64,000 nt of DNA from Hippasteria phrygiana (GCA_037893225.1 JAZGUH010000023.1:446501-510500); one strand, 5' to 3'. Shown: positions 22,050 to 33,930, counted from the first letter of the stretch. The notes: generated by a model not told the origin, from the letters alone. Translations and numbers: made by a program.

Positions 22050-23885
22050 ATGATTGCCCTGAAGATTCTGCTCCTGTGTTCCTTGCTCGTCGGTGATCTC
22101 GTTAGCGGTTACCAAGGAAACGACGATGGCTCTCTGGAGGACCTCATGAAGCGCGTTCTCGAACGACTTGAAAGTCGCCACCAGGAGTACACCCGTCAGG
22201 TTAGTATTAAACTTGAAAAAGAATGTTCATTTGTCTTAGTGATGAATTTTGTTCAGTAGGGAAATCCAACCAGCGTATTTAGGCGGGATTCGAAAACTCT
22301 TGCTGTGGAGGACCCATCAAACAGCGCCCTCGTGCGAGAAGAAATAAAAGAAAATAAATCAAATCGAACTCCTTTATTAGTAATATATTGAATCTAGACC
22401 GTATTTTTTCCGAACCCCAGCCCCAAAGTTTAATAATCATGGCAGTAGAGAGCGCTATGACCAAGTTTGATCAGGGAATTGGGGAGTTTCTCAAACCCTG
22501 GCTTCAACTCGGGCTTCGGCTTCGGCTCCAGCTATTCCCCATACCAGTCCCATTGCCAACCTGAAGCCTTTAATACGTAAATATATTAACAGACTCTGGA
22601 TCTGGATTAAAACGTTAGACTTTGATATATATGTAGCAAAAACAGTATCCAAGATCTTGCCAAATCTGGGGACGTAAAATTACGCGAAGCCGAAGCCCGA
22701 GCCCAAGCCAGGGTTTGAGAAACCTCCTTGGTTTACAGCCAGAGGTAGTGCGTTCACTCACGTCACGCGAACAATAGAGGAATCCCACAACGACGAGTTT
22801 AGCGCCGATCTGCGCTCTTCCGTGTTTGAAAACGAGGATCTCAATGTCACAGTAAACAACTTTATGCTGATCGTGCGACTGCGCTGATCCTTTTATGGCC
22901 TGATTAATTCATGCATGAATGAATGTGCTGAAAAGCGTTGTTTTGTTTGCCACTGACATTCTCGCTTTCAACCCCAGTGCGCAGAAGGGGCTAATGTGAA
23001 ATTCCTCTATGCAAACGGTTGCCAACTACGCGAACAATTTTCCATTGGATGTGCACACAAAATTGGCGAACGTTTGCCGAAGTTCGCGTTGTTCGCGTGA
23101 GTGGAACGCACTCCTTTAAACTGCTTGCGCAGTGACGTCCACTTGGAAACGACAGCTAGTCGAACTGTGTGTGTGTCCGTGAACGAAGGTGCTGTTTCTC
23201 GATGGTTATGAATCTGCAATGTATTCGATTCTCAAATGCTGAATTGTACTCGTTTGCTATAGCTCTAGTAGGAATGTATTCCACCGCACTTCACTCGATT
23301 CTTTACTTACTGCACGACAGCTGTGGACAGGCCATGGCCGTTCTGCCAGTAAATTGCGCCCTCTGTTAAGAAACGTTAAAAATGCAAAGTGACAAGTATC
23401 AAACAGTAATGTCTTGGATCAAGACGTACTGCTTGATTAAATACTTGAATAAAAAAATGAACACAATATAGACTTTAAGAAAAAAAGTCCCAGATCTAGC
23501 CGGACTAAAAGTCGAAGCCAAACGTAAAACCGATGCCAATAATTTGCTTACAAATCTGTTTCTGATTCTCCAGGGATCGTGGGATTCGTACATCGACAAT
23601 CTCATCGCCCAGAGCAAGGATGCGACTGGCACTCCCCACGTTGATCGCGCTTGTATTATCGGTCTAGACGGGGGCGCACCGTGGACCACAGATGCTCATC
23701 CTCACGCTCTGAAACTAACCCAGTCAGAGCGTCAGACCATCGCAAGCGTATTCAAAAGCAAGGATTTTACACCGTTTATAAGCGGCGGGGTGTATGCAGA
23801 GGGAACCAAATACCAATTCCTTCGGGAAGAGGATCAGGAGGTTGTCTACGCTAAGCTAAAAAATCATGGCGCCATTACCCTGTAA
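22050..23885 (+). CDS. Profilin with predicted signal peptide; premature stop
   Basis: Exon 1 is 22050-22199 and exon 2 is 23574-23885 (donor CAG/GTTAGT, acceptor TTCTCCAG, phase 0). Exon 1 starts at a true ATG and encodes a hydrophobic leader (MIALKILLLCSLLVGDLVSG) plus a charged helical linker of about 30 residues. Exon 2 starts GSWDSYIDNLIAQSKD, the classic profilin N-terminus with the poly-proline-binding Trp and Tyr, and continues with IIGLDGGAPWTT, FKSKDFTPF and GTKYQFLREED. Profilins bind actin monomers, poly-proline and phosphoinositides in the cytoplasm, so a secretory leader is atypical. An in-frame TAA (23883-23885) ends the protein at 153 residues; the missing C-terminal helix lies just downstream. 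It is either a decaying gene or a truncated secreted paralogue. Confidence 0.75.
22483..22726. repeat. Inverted repeat in the profilin intron
   Basis: GGAGTTTCTCAAACCCTGGC at 22483 and following, through GGGCTTCGGCTTCGG, is mirrored at 22685-22726 (GAAGCCGAAGCCCGAGCCC through TTTGAGAAACCTCC). Arms are about 42 bp, the spacer about 155 bp. It is probably a MITE inserted in the 1.37-kb intron. The remainder of the intron (22200-23573) shows nothing else I can name. Confidence 0.6.
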
Positions 23886-23996
23886 AGGTCCGAAACGGCC
23901 ATCGTCATTGGCCACTGCCCCGAAGGAAGTCAACAGGGAAATACTAACAAGGCGGTCGGTGTCATTGCTGATTATCTGAAATCTCTAAATTTGTAA
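23886..23996 (+). pseudogene. Stranded profilin C-terminus after premature TAA
   Basis: In the same frame as profilin exon 2, directly after the TAA, the sequence encodes RSETAIVIGHCPEGSQQGN, then the C-terminal helix ending DYLKSLNL and a second TAA at 23994-23996. These 36 residues are what a full-length profilin of about 139-140 residues requires. In echinoid profilins, from memory, Gln occupies the position of the stop, so a single CAA-to-TAA change would explain it. Confidence 0.8.
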
Positions 23997-26106
23997 AAAG
24001 GGAACCCCGAAATAGATGTCAAAATCTGTAACTTGTATCAATTTTAAGTACATTGGTGAGGTAATGGTGACTTTTTAGGAATCTTTTATATTTTATGCTA
24101 ATGTGAATTTACATATTCATGTAGATAAATACGGCACTGATTTTATGATACTTTTCGGCATAATGATACTTCAAGGCTAATGTCTCTGTTTACCCTTGGG
24201 CAGGTATATGGGTAGACCTTTTGTGTTTTCATTGTTACAGAATGGACAAATTACAAAAATTCACGACAAATATATAGGCCTACCTCGACTTTTGCATAAA
24301 GTCTTTCTTCGTAAAGCATCTCAACCTAACGGTACGCGGTGGTTAATAATAGACACCACATTAAAAATCGTTTAGACTTAATTAACACTTAAAGTAGTGT
24401 AATACTGTAACACTTTTTTAATTAGGGAATTTGTATTTTCCACTAGAACGGGAAGGAAGTATTGCCCGGGTGTATAAGTGTATTGATAACTTTTAATTTG
24501 TATTTAACGTACAGAAATTTGACTGAAAATTTCAACTGAATAGATTTCCCCCTACTAACGAATTATGGAGGAAATTGTTTTTAACGGAAAAGCACTACTC
24601 AACCTGCCATACTGATATACATCCAAATCTATTTTAAAAGATGTCGCTAACGTCGCTCACCATCAAATTATTTTTCGTAATTCAAATAGTTATTTTTATC
24701 ACTAACTCGTTTTGCATTTTCACCTTGGCATTTCAAAGCTAATTTCTTTATTTGGCCTGATTCAAATTGGAGTTGTTATTCTTTGCCTTTAATTGTTACC
24801 TCTCAACCTATACCGAACGTAGATATTAAACTATCAGCAGAGCAAGAGACAAAGATTGTCAATATTTCTGTTGTTTCTATTTTTTTATTAAGAGTGTGGT
24901 GCAAAGGGTATTAATTTCTCTTCTAGCAAACATTAAAAATTCAAATTTCCGAAATTAACGTGTGTTTTCTACCTTACTCACAAAATCCGGATTGGGGAAT
25001 TGTTATGTTGTAGTTTTGAAAGGGGATTCTTGTCTTTTGCGATTTTAGGCAATTCCAAGAAAAGCAATCATTCCCCTGTCAATTTTCATGCTATTCCTCC
25101 CACGCAACTAGCTGGTAATTTGCAAACGGTACTCTAGTAGGTCTATACAGTGTTTACGGTAAAATGATGAAGTCCAAATAGGTGTATTTTCCGAAGCCCC
25201 AACTTTGTTATATCCCCGTTTCAGAATAACCAACTGTTTTTCCCACAGCAATGAAACCTACAAGCTTAAAATAATGAACATTTTCAGAAAATAGATCGAC
25301 ACAAATTGGAGAAAGATGATATAAAGACAGAAATTTCCATTAGTAATATTCTATTCAAATCAGAAAAAAATACCCAAGACCTGATTCTGAATCATGAATG
25401 TCAATTTTTCACTGTCATCGCCAGAGAAAGACGAAAAACGAAGTTGCATGCGCATGCACGCACTTTTTACATGCGTATGTCAATAATCTCCACGGAGATC
25501 ATGAATTGTCTTTTGCGCTTACCTCCTAAAGAACTTATGATCTTTTTGTCAATTATTTTGTTGCCACCAGCAACAAAAAATTAAAGGCAATTTTGGAAAA
25601 ATGAACCAAATTACCATGCATGGCAATAAAATTAAGATAATCGTTTTCCTCTATACAAACTGAAAGCATACATACAAGTCTTTACAATATAAGTAAATCC
25701 TTCAACCAATTTAAGCCAAATTTGAAATGTATAAACTTTCTAGAAATGTGCATTATTTAGAATACAAAAGAAACAGTAGTTGAGAATCAGCCAATCGGGA
25801 ACCAGTTTGAAATCGACCAATTAGAGTTCAGCACATCATTGGTTGCCTGATTTCAAACGATCTCCTTTAAACTGATTGGTGTTTATTTTAAAGGGTGCTT
25901 CTTAAAAACAAATTCTTAAATAAAATAGGTTTAACGTGTGCACAGCTGCAATCGCCAGTGCATAAGGGGCTGAGAGAATGAAACCCCTCCCTCACCCCTA
26001 CCCCATATCCCACTGGTCAAACGAAAAGGGTAAATGACATAACTACATTTCATTGAAATACTTCAAACCCCTCTTAATTCTGAATGCCAAATTTCCACCA
26101 GCTTCT
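23997..26106. other. Unit A intergenic: between profilin and transporter 3' end
   Basis: AT-rich sequence repeated in the other units. Landmarks include a GCATGCGCATGC motif near 25447 (expanded in B and C) and an inverted CCAAT-type repeat near 25790-25885. No gene is seen. B lacks about 330 bp matching 24540-24875. Confidence 0.5.
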
Positions 26107-27799
26107 TCATGAATGTCTAGAGTCCTGACGAGACGACGTATCTTGGCCATGTATTTCACAGCAAGACTCCAGACATCGGGTCAGAACCAAAATGGCGGCT
26201 GTGGTGAAAGCTAGTGCGCCTATTTCCATGAAGACATATTCATACGCATTGGTTATGTCATGAACCAATCCTGTAAAAGAATGCAGTTCGTAACAATGAT
26301 GCCATTTTTCACAGGGTCACTGACAGATCTAGAAGAAGAAAAGGAAAACTCAAATTATGTATTATAAAAGAAAAGAGAACCGAGGTTGGAGGTATGAGGT
26401 AAAAAAAAAAGCAGCACTTTCCGATATAAACTGATGACAATATTCTAAAGAAAATGTCCAAGTTTCAATTACAGCTGCAGTGCGAGATATCTACTCTTTT
26501 AATTCTGAAGACTGAAATTCCCTTATGATTGCTTTGAAATTTGGGACCATTGAACCGTTATTTTAATCGATTAGAGTGAATTTTCACTCCTAGGGTTTTT
26601 AGAGAGTAAAGACCAACATGGCCTGCAAGTTTCTGCTTTGGTAGTCTCGGGGATAGATCGAGCCTCTTACACTTTAAAAACTGTGGTGTCAAATTACCAC
26701 AGTGTGGTTGCAATCATTTGTTTAGTACAGAAACCCCACGGAGAAAACAATAGTATTGTTATATTTTTTAATATTGCGTCAAGAAAACTCAACACTTGTG
26801 CTTTGGCACTCTGGATGCTACAAAATGAGGATATTTGACCACCTCAAGTCAGTCAAGTGATCGGAGTACACACTTTTAGTGTAGAATCACTCACCGCCAA
26901 GGAATCCGCCCAGCAGCTGACCACCTCCTTGAGACAAGAAGAGCCAGCTGTAGGCTGAAGTCGACCTATCTCCGGTCACCTCTCTCATCATGACGAAGGA
27001 TAAAGGATACAAAGCTCCGATAGCTATCCCTGAAATCACGGCCAGCGCAGCCAGAGCTGTGTAGGACGACACAGCCAGAGGGTTCACACCGGAAGATGCA
27101 GCAAAGAGCAAGGATGACAAAGTCAAGAGAGTAGAGGTTTTGGTGAGACCTCGGTCTACCAAAGTCCCGTGGGTGAGACGCCCTACCAGGGCTCCAATAC
27201 CGCCGTAAACTGCCAAGGCGGCCGACGCCGCTTCCCCGAAACCCAACTCAAGTCCTTGCGGAATAAGAAACAAATGCCACATGCTGTATACCGCGCCAAT
27301 CAGTACGGCCACCGCTTGGTAGACGATGAAGATCGGCTCCGTCAAGAATTCCGTGTCAAAGCGGTCGCGGACGACTTCCAAGATTGTCAAAAAAGCAGCC
27401 TTGAGTCTCCCATGACTTGGTTTTTCATTCGGCATGTCCTCAGAAGGCTTTCTGGGATCTGATGTGTATGTATGAGCCTCGGCATTGGCCTTGCTGGGCA
27501 ACCGACTATAATTTGATTGCTCATGACGCAGAGGCCGGAGCAGAGCTCCACACACCACGTAATTGTAGGAGAAGACGCCGAGAAGCGCAAAGGCAATTCT
27601 CCAATCATACAGCGACACCAGGTATTGAACTATCGGGGGGAGTACAATCATACCCAATGACCCCCCGGCAAGAGAAACGCCATTGACAGTGGCGAAGTCG
27701 TCTGGGAAGTAATCCATTATAGGTTTGACACTGGGAACTTGTATGAAAGCTATGCCAATACCTGAAAATACACAAGCGAAATTGTTCTTGAAATTTGTA

Positions 27800-28020
27800 A
27801 TAAGCCAGTTCGGTATTTCAACTGCGCATGTGCACAATGACATTTTATCCCGAATGACCCGCGTGACCTAACGCGCGCGTGTGAACACAAAAGGTGGTCG
27901 CATCACAACACGCACGTGTTAAATTCAATCAGAATGGGCGTTCGCGTAACATGGCGTGACATTACGTCAGCAATTTTATCCCGAATAACCTTTGAGCTTT
28001 GAGATACCTTACTGGCTTAT
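27800..28020. mobile_element. ATAAGCCAGTTCGG MITE, unit A copy
   Basis: Same family as 11313-11530, with 22-bp TIRs. It sits in intron 2 only about 40 bp upstream (minus-strand sense) of exon 3, so a chance reading frame runs from it into the exon. It is present at the same place in all units, so it predates the tandem expansion. Confidence 0.8.
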
Positions 28021-28899
28021 TGCATAGACATAAAATACTACGAAACAGGGAAAAAAAATAAGCACAGATTGAAGCAAATAAACCCAACAAAAACCAAATT
28101 TAATCTTACATTAGCCCAATCAAACCAACTTTTAACTCAAATCCAAAGCAAAGCAAGAGAAATCATAAGCTATCCAAAATATTCCATACAAACTGCCAAA
28201 ACACACCCTAATCTTAATTTACGTCTTTAAAATGGGCGGAAAAGAGCATTGTTTTGGTTTGTCACGTATCGAACCAAGATATGATATATTTTAGAATTTG
28301 TGCGTGCTTTTTGGCGTCCATGGGTTTTGTTGAAATTCAGAAAGTACCATGTCCGTTTTTAAATGAAACAAAAAAACAGTATTGCCGTTTTCCTGGTGTT
28401 ACAATTACAAACTCACGAAACTTTCCTTGAAAAATTACAGAACATGCTCCACCCCTTTTACAACACCACACTGAACCGCAAGACTCACTGAACTGTGCAA
28501 GAATTGTTTGTTTGCGATTAATACCTCATGTAAATCTTTAGTGGTTTTTCCTTTAATTTAATATTCTTAAAATAATTGAATGTACATACTTAGCACAGCA
28601 AACCAAACTGTCAGTTGCGAAAGAAGCAGCCACAGTTGAAGTTGCAGCCAGAATTCCTCCTGAGATTAGTATCTTCCTGGAGTCTAGAATCTTCATCAGA
28701 GCACCGACGAAAGGACCTGAGGGTAGAAGAAAAAGGAAAAATATTGAAATCGCCTGTACAAGGCTATAAAGCCACTCTCAGTAAAATGCTACAAACAGAG
28801 GTGGTGGTGTTGGCCACACATTGAGTTGCCAACCCTACCACCCTCACAGTTTTCTGGGCCCAGATCTAAATATATTTCATAATTAATATGATTAAGTTG

Positions 28900-29075
28900 T
28901 GATTCACTTGGGATTGCCTTGGAACTGACTTATGAATGACTTGTGACTGACTTAATTATGACTGCATGGCTCGGGATTGACTTATGACCGACTTGTGATT
29001 GACTTGTAACTGACTGATGACAAACTTGTGATTGACTTGTGACTGATTCAGGATTGATTCGTGATTAACTTGATT
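28900..29075. repeat. GACTTGTGATT minisatellite, unit A
   Basis: Imperfect repeats of TTGACTTGTGA(C/T)TGA-like units in intron 1. The array lengths differ between units, and the family also occurs at 14391-14582. Confidence 0.65.
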
Positions 29076-29589
29076 TCAACTCTGCCTAAACGGAAACAAG
29101 CATAATGAGCTGAGTAACATCTGTGTAACCTTGACGCCGAAACCGATTATCACGGATTGGAGTGGCTTCACTCTTCGCACTACCGAGCACTGACTTGAAA
29201 TTGATAATTAAGAAAATGGCAATATAATATTCTATGAAACGAAATATTTTGTGCCTGATATGGCTTAAAGCACAATGTATATACCTGTATGATATGCACT
29301 TAATAATTGTCTTTTATATGAGAATACATTCTTAATGTTATTGATGACCTTTTTTTGTTGTTTGATTTAAACAACGATGACCAATTGAAAATCAACACTG
29401 TAGTGACGGGTCCCAATGTCATGCATGTTGCTTATTAAACGGTAAGCGGAAAACGTGATCTAAAATAGCAGAACAAATGTTTCTTGCTTGAAGATTGTAT
29501 ACAACATTTGCTTTTGCTGTAATTTTCAGAAATGAATAGATTTTGGGTGAGTATTTTACAGCAAATTTTACGGTGTGCATAGATGCTGG

Positions 29590-29875
29590 GAAAACAAAGA
29601 GAAAAATGTCGTTCCTGTAGTCTGGCTCCCTGACCCTATATTCACAAAACAGAGCAATTTATAGAGGCCAGGTCGGGAAACAGTTTTTTCCCAACGATGG
29701 TCGGCCGACCATCGCTGGAAATTGTTACAATAAGTCCACTTTTCTTGAAAATGACAGCACACCAGGTGCCATGATTTCACAGTATGCTTGAGACTGTTAT
29801 TTACTTAGTCACAGGTAAGCTATTTCAAAATAATTTATTAGTTTTGTTGGTTAATGTTTGCAAATGTTGTATACT
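29590..29875 (+). repeat. Palindrome-bearing dispersed repeat, unit A
   Basis: It contains an imperfect palindrome centred on GGTCGGCCGACC (about 29688-29722). A divergent copy in opposite orientation is at 14805-15150. Present in A and B but absent from C and D. Confidence 0.6.
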
Positions 29876-30490
29876 ACTTTTCAGCTCCGTTTCACCGCCA
29901 AGTTATTCTAACGTCTGCGCCTGCGTGGAAACTTCTATTGTTGCATTACTTTTGAAAGCAAATTCTGTCTTTAAGTTAACGAACTCTTTCCAATGCTTAC
30001 TACTTGCGTTGTCTACGAAAAGGACGAAGGTCCCCTTAGCAAACAAACCTATGCAATTTGATCATGGCTATCACTTAACACTGTCCTTAAACTACGAAAT
30101 GTCCTTAATTTTATACGAAGGAAATATCGTGCTCTTTGTTTTTCATTTCATCTTTGAAACTACCACAAGTTGAGAATAAGAGCAATTTCTAATATCTTAA
30201 ATAGAGCACAACATTTGTTTTCTTAAAATTTTGACTAAACTCAATTTTTAATTCCTTTGCAATAAGAGTCAAATATGAACGTCGTAGTTGTTTCTGAACG
30301 TTTATTTTATGACTGCAGAAAGTAGGTTGTTAAAATTATGGTCTTAAAGCTTTAATAACTCTTAGCCCTCAACAAATCACATGAACGTTTGTTTTTATGC
30401 ATTAACCCATTATGTATTTTGGAAAATGGGGAGAAACATAATATTAATTTATTTACTATGCATGGATACCGGATACAATATAGAGCTGTC

Positions 30491-30637
30491 GAGACGTAAT
30501 GACGTAATGGCTTTGTTTACATGTGCGCTTTCCTATATATGGGAGCCAGGTCAGGACACCAGACAATCGTCCCCACCTGGCTCCCATAGGAATGCGCACA
30601 TGTAAACAAAGCGTGACGTCATTACGTCTTGGGTCTA
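30491..30637. mobile_element. Hairpin MITE with TGACGTCA, unit A
   Basis: Arms carry GACGTAATGACG...GGCTTTGTTTACATGTG and its reverse complement ending GTCTTGGGTCTA. The right arm includes TGACGTCA, a consensus cAMP-response element. The left end has decayed here but is intact in C and D. It lies in intron 1. Confidence 0.7.
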
Positions 30638-31559
30638 TTGTACGTTTCAGAGAAAATGATTATATATATATTCTTTTTTCTTCTCATAATACGTAGCTGA
30701 GAATGTGAAGAAAAACAATGAGTCTTATATGGTTGGGGACTCCAGATAAAAACAATACCCTGCATTCATGCGGCCGAAAGTTTACATACACTTGGTAACT
30801 GTTCCTTACCCAATCCTTACCATTTTGAAATTCTATTTTGAAGCTGCCCAACAATTACAACGACTGCTACAACCACTACTTACCAGTGCTTAACAGACCA
30901 AACCCAAAAGTGACGCTGCTCACGAACCCAGCTGTCGCCGTGTTGATAGAAAAACTGTCGACAAAGTGAGGGATGAACACCCCAAGAGATTTGAAACTCC
31001 CCAAGGCAATGAACGCCGCGAAGAGACGAGAGAATAAGATCATCCAGCGCCATGGGTGTGGCGTATTTGGCCCCACCTCCATTTGGACCGATGGCATCGT
31101 TCAGAAAGCGTACTTCGTGCGTGCACAGGCAGCAGTTTATATAGTCATGAGTAACATCTGTTGCCTAATTGGTAAAATCAATTAACATTCAGCCACCGAC
31201 AGCAATTTCTGGAAACAAATCTGGCCTAATTTACGACATGTGCTTAAAACGCTGCAGGAGATATGACTGAACGCGCATGTGACCACCGGTATTTTGGGGC
31301 TTTTAAATGCCATTTACTGTGAAGTGCTAGCGATTCTTTAAAAAAATTGATAATTTTACCATCGTGTATACGTATACCAGCTTCGACTTGTAGGCGCATA
31401 ATTTTCAATGAATTGAAATCGGCGTCTACAGTTAGACCGACGCTATCCTTTCGTAGTAAAAAAAAACAAGAAACAAACACAAATAGAATAAAATATAACT
31501 AATAAAAACAGCAATAAACAAAAACAAAACAAAATCGGAAGAGCACACGTAAGCATAGT

Positions 31560-33187
31560 TTAAAGAGGAAAGAAAACCAATTTGCATTTTTTTACTTTAG
31601 TGGCTTTTCTGAGAGCTTATGCCTCCCCAAACCTAACAAAGTAGGTTTGAAGAGTTTATGCATGGATTTGGCAATTTTAGAGAAGTTTTATATACTTTGG
31701 AGTCTTTTTCGCTCAGAATCAGAAAAGCTCGGGGTCAACCGCGTGTTTACAATCCAATCGTGTGACGTAGCTGCGTGGAGATAGATGACGTCACTATGCG
31801 AGTGCCCATTGTGTTTCTATGAGTTTGTATATGCCGGCAATCGTGAACCTGGGACAAAAGAATTCGGGCGTAGACAAAGGGGTCCACGTTTGACCTAACG
31901 TCCACGATTGAAAATCGTGTACAAAACCAATGGGAGGCCTTCCGAAAAAGTTAAAAGTATAAACGAAAGAGGAACAATGGGAGGTCCACGATTGCACCCG
32001 TTTACATGACTGTGTGCGTGTACGTGTGTACTATGTGTTGGTTTTGTCCTATTTTTAATGTTCCTGGCGGTGCATTATTGCATGAACGTTGCACTGATGA
32101 GTTTTTTATTATTTTTTTAATGGGGGTCTTTGTGGAGCAGGAAGCTTACTCGTGTCTTATTCATCCATATTTTGACACTGAAATTTGGGTTTGGAATTTG
32201 TGTGGACGGAGAGATATACCGTACCCTGTGGAGACATGAAAACAATAGAGACAAAGGGACTGAATAGGTCTCCACAAGGCAATTCTATAGGTTAGGTTGT
32301 CTCCACAAGGAATTTTGTGTACAAAGACTATGGGGGTTTGCTTAAGTACAGGGACAAAGGGGAGAACAATGCCATGTCTCCACAGGGATGCAAAAACGCA
32401 GAAATGTGGATGGATCTGTGTGTGCGCCGCGAACATAGTCTGGTAACTGCATTGTATCTGTCTCAATGAAATGAATAAAACAAATTGCTGGCCTGACGTT
32501 TCCAAATTCCAACTGCCTTTGAGAAAGAACTTGCTTAAGTTCGAAACGTCAGGCCAGCTAATTTTTGGATTTGTATATTTCAGGTCCATTCAGTCAGTCA
32601 TCAGCAGTTTGCAACAGTTTAATTCATTTTCAATGAAATGAAAACATACAGTGACGTCCGATACGTACAGACGTACACGTACTTTTAATTTTCGCTCTGG
32701 AATAATGGCAGAATCTGGTGGCTCGTGGGAGGAGTATAGCGTAGATTCTGAAGATTTTCAGCTGCATAATACCGTCAACTGTAATACATTCGAGCTCTGA
32801 ACTCCAAAAGTAAGCTAGGAAGGCCGTGAATTCGGCAAAAATTGCCAAGAAAGTACAACCAGCTGACAACGAAAATGTCATAACACACACGCGGATGACA
32901 GTGCCATACACGCTGCAGACGTGGTGCATGCAGTGGCCGCGCTGCTGGTCCACCGAGGCCAAGTAAGCGCACACGCGTCATAAGGTCATATGCATACATT
33001 TGCATCTTAATGACCTTTGCAGGAATTGAGACCAAACGCTCACTCCAAGGGGCAATTTTAGTCATTTTTTTTCAATGAAATAAATTGTAATCGTTCTTTA
33101 CCAATTTGTATTCGGTCAGAAGAATATACAAGCTCTCAGAAAAGCCAATAAAGCGGAAAATGCAACTTGGTCTTCTTTCCTCTTTAA
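31560..33187. mobile_element. TTAA-flanked DNA transposon (Kolobok-like) in unit A
   Basis: The element (31564-33183, 1620 bp) starts AGAGGAAAGAAAACCAATTT and ends ACTTGGTCTTCTTTCCTCT, with TTAA on each side. Units B, C and D have the uninterrupted site CATAGTTTAACCATCTG, proving insertion with duplication of TTAA. Early internal sequence (GCCTCCCCAAA, a TGACGTCAC region) resembles the element in unit C. No full transposase is seen; a short plus-strand frame beginning MAESGGSWEEYSVDSEDF at about 32705 could be a relic. A hairpin (GGCCTGACGTTTC mirrored) lies at about 32492-32556. Confidence 0.8.
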
Positions 33188-33830
33188 CCATCTGTTTATT
33201 AACGGCATCGCATGTCAAAAATATTTAGTTCATACGTATTGCTTTACTATACGGTACTTCATTACTAGGGTAGTTCATCAGTTATCAGTGAGCGTTTCTT
33301 CCTGGTGGGCCTATAGGGTATTGAACATGCATTCAATAAACACAATTATTTTTCTAATTTGAATTCTTTCTGATAATAAAACCAGGGATTCCTTATAGCT
33401 CGAACAAAAATCTCAATTTAGGGGAAATTTGAGCCCAAATTTGACCTTTTGCCGAATGTGAATTCTTTGCCTGGTGCATGTTTCCCTTCATCTTACGACC
33501 TACCTGCTTCAAGAGGAATATTAATTCCTACCTCTTGTACCTTTGATTTTTTTTGTAGCTCCGTAACGCGAGTGGCTTTTAGCCTTGTTCGGGACAAACT
33601 TGCATTAAAAAAAACCTGGCTCCCAGAATGCAACGTCTCCAGCGGACCTCCATCATGGCGTAATCAGTCTCTCCCTGCCGGTAGCAGTCTCACCCTTGGA
33701 TATCCATCCACGCCACTGGTAGTACGTACAAGAAGTATACATTAAAAAGAGCAAGGGTTCATTGGTGCTAATTCCAAACGTATCAGCAATCGTTTTGAGA
33801 AAATAATAATGGCCGTGCCCGAATCGGGTA
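33188..33830. other. Unit A 5' flank of transporter
   Basis: Sequence conserved in B (49200-49833) and C (58450-59100), including CCAGAATGCAACGTCTCCAGC near 33625 and a CCACGCCACTGGTAGTAC block. A 98-codon plus-strand frame here is not preserved in length between units. It may hold promoter or 5' UTR sequence, but no element can be assigned. Confidence 0.4.
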
Positions 33831-33930
33831 TTTCCTGGCTATGGCTTTACTTTGTGTCGCAGACACGCTATGGTGTTTGCTGCCACCCAGCGGCTATTAA
33901 CTTTAAGTGTGAAGAACATAAACAGAATAA

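Larger units (their letters stand above)
26107..31097 (-). pseudogene. SLC16-like MFS transporter, copy A (frameshifted)
   Basis: Exons on the minus strand: 30884-31097 (true ATG), 28590-28716, 26895-27761 and 26107-26270. All have GT-AG sites, and all junctions are phase 1. Exon 2 is 127 bp instead of 141: a 14-bp deletion between AGTT direct repeats removes GGGTTATCGAAGTT and shifts the frame before exon 3. About 108 bp directly upstream of the ATG, present in B and C, is also missing. Exons 1, 3 and 4 are otherwise open, so the loss is recent or an alternative splice rescues it. The undamaged family product would be a 12-helix plasma-membrane transporter of the monocarboxylate type. Confidence 0.8.
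23837..33833. repeat. Tandem segmental duplication, unit A
   Basis: Unit A runs from inside profilin exon 2, through the 3' flank of the transporter, its four exons, and upstream sequence to AATAATAATGGCCGTGCCC near 33830. Units B, C and D match it along nearly their whole length in the same order and orientation. A is longer because it carries a 1.6-kb TTAA element (31560-33187). Confidence 0.85.

Noticed and set aside
26180..26200. AAGATGGCGGC-type word as a YY1 promoter site
   Set aside because: It is the antisense of conserved exon 4 coding sequence.
27169..27462. A 97-codon plus-strand frame opposite transporter exon 3, repeated in all four units
   Set aside because: It lies antisense within a constrained coding exon, so its preservation follows from the real gene on the other strand.
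27762..27843. N-terminal extension of the exon 3 frame starting MSLCTCAVEIPN
   Set aside because: These residues come from the MITE and intron 2; the acceptor TTTTCAG places the exon start at 27761.
28900..29075. CRISPR-like array of short repeats
   Set aside because: Repeats are imperfect and contiguous without unique spacers, and the genome is eukaryotic.
33449..33745. 98-codon plus-strand frame repeated in units B and C
   Set aside because: Its length and frame change between units, unlike the transporter exons.
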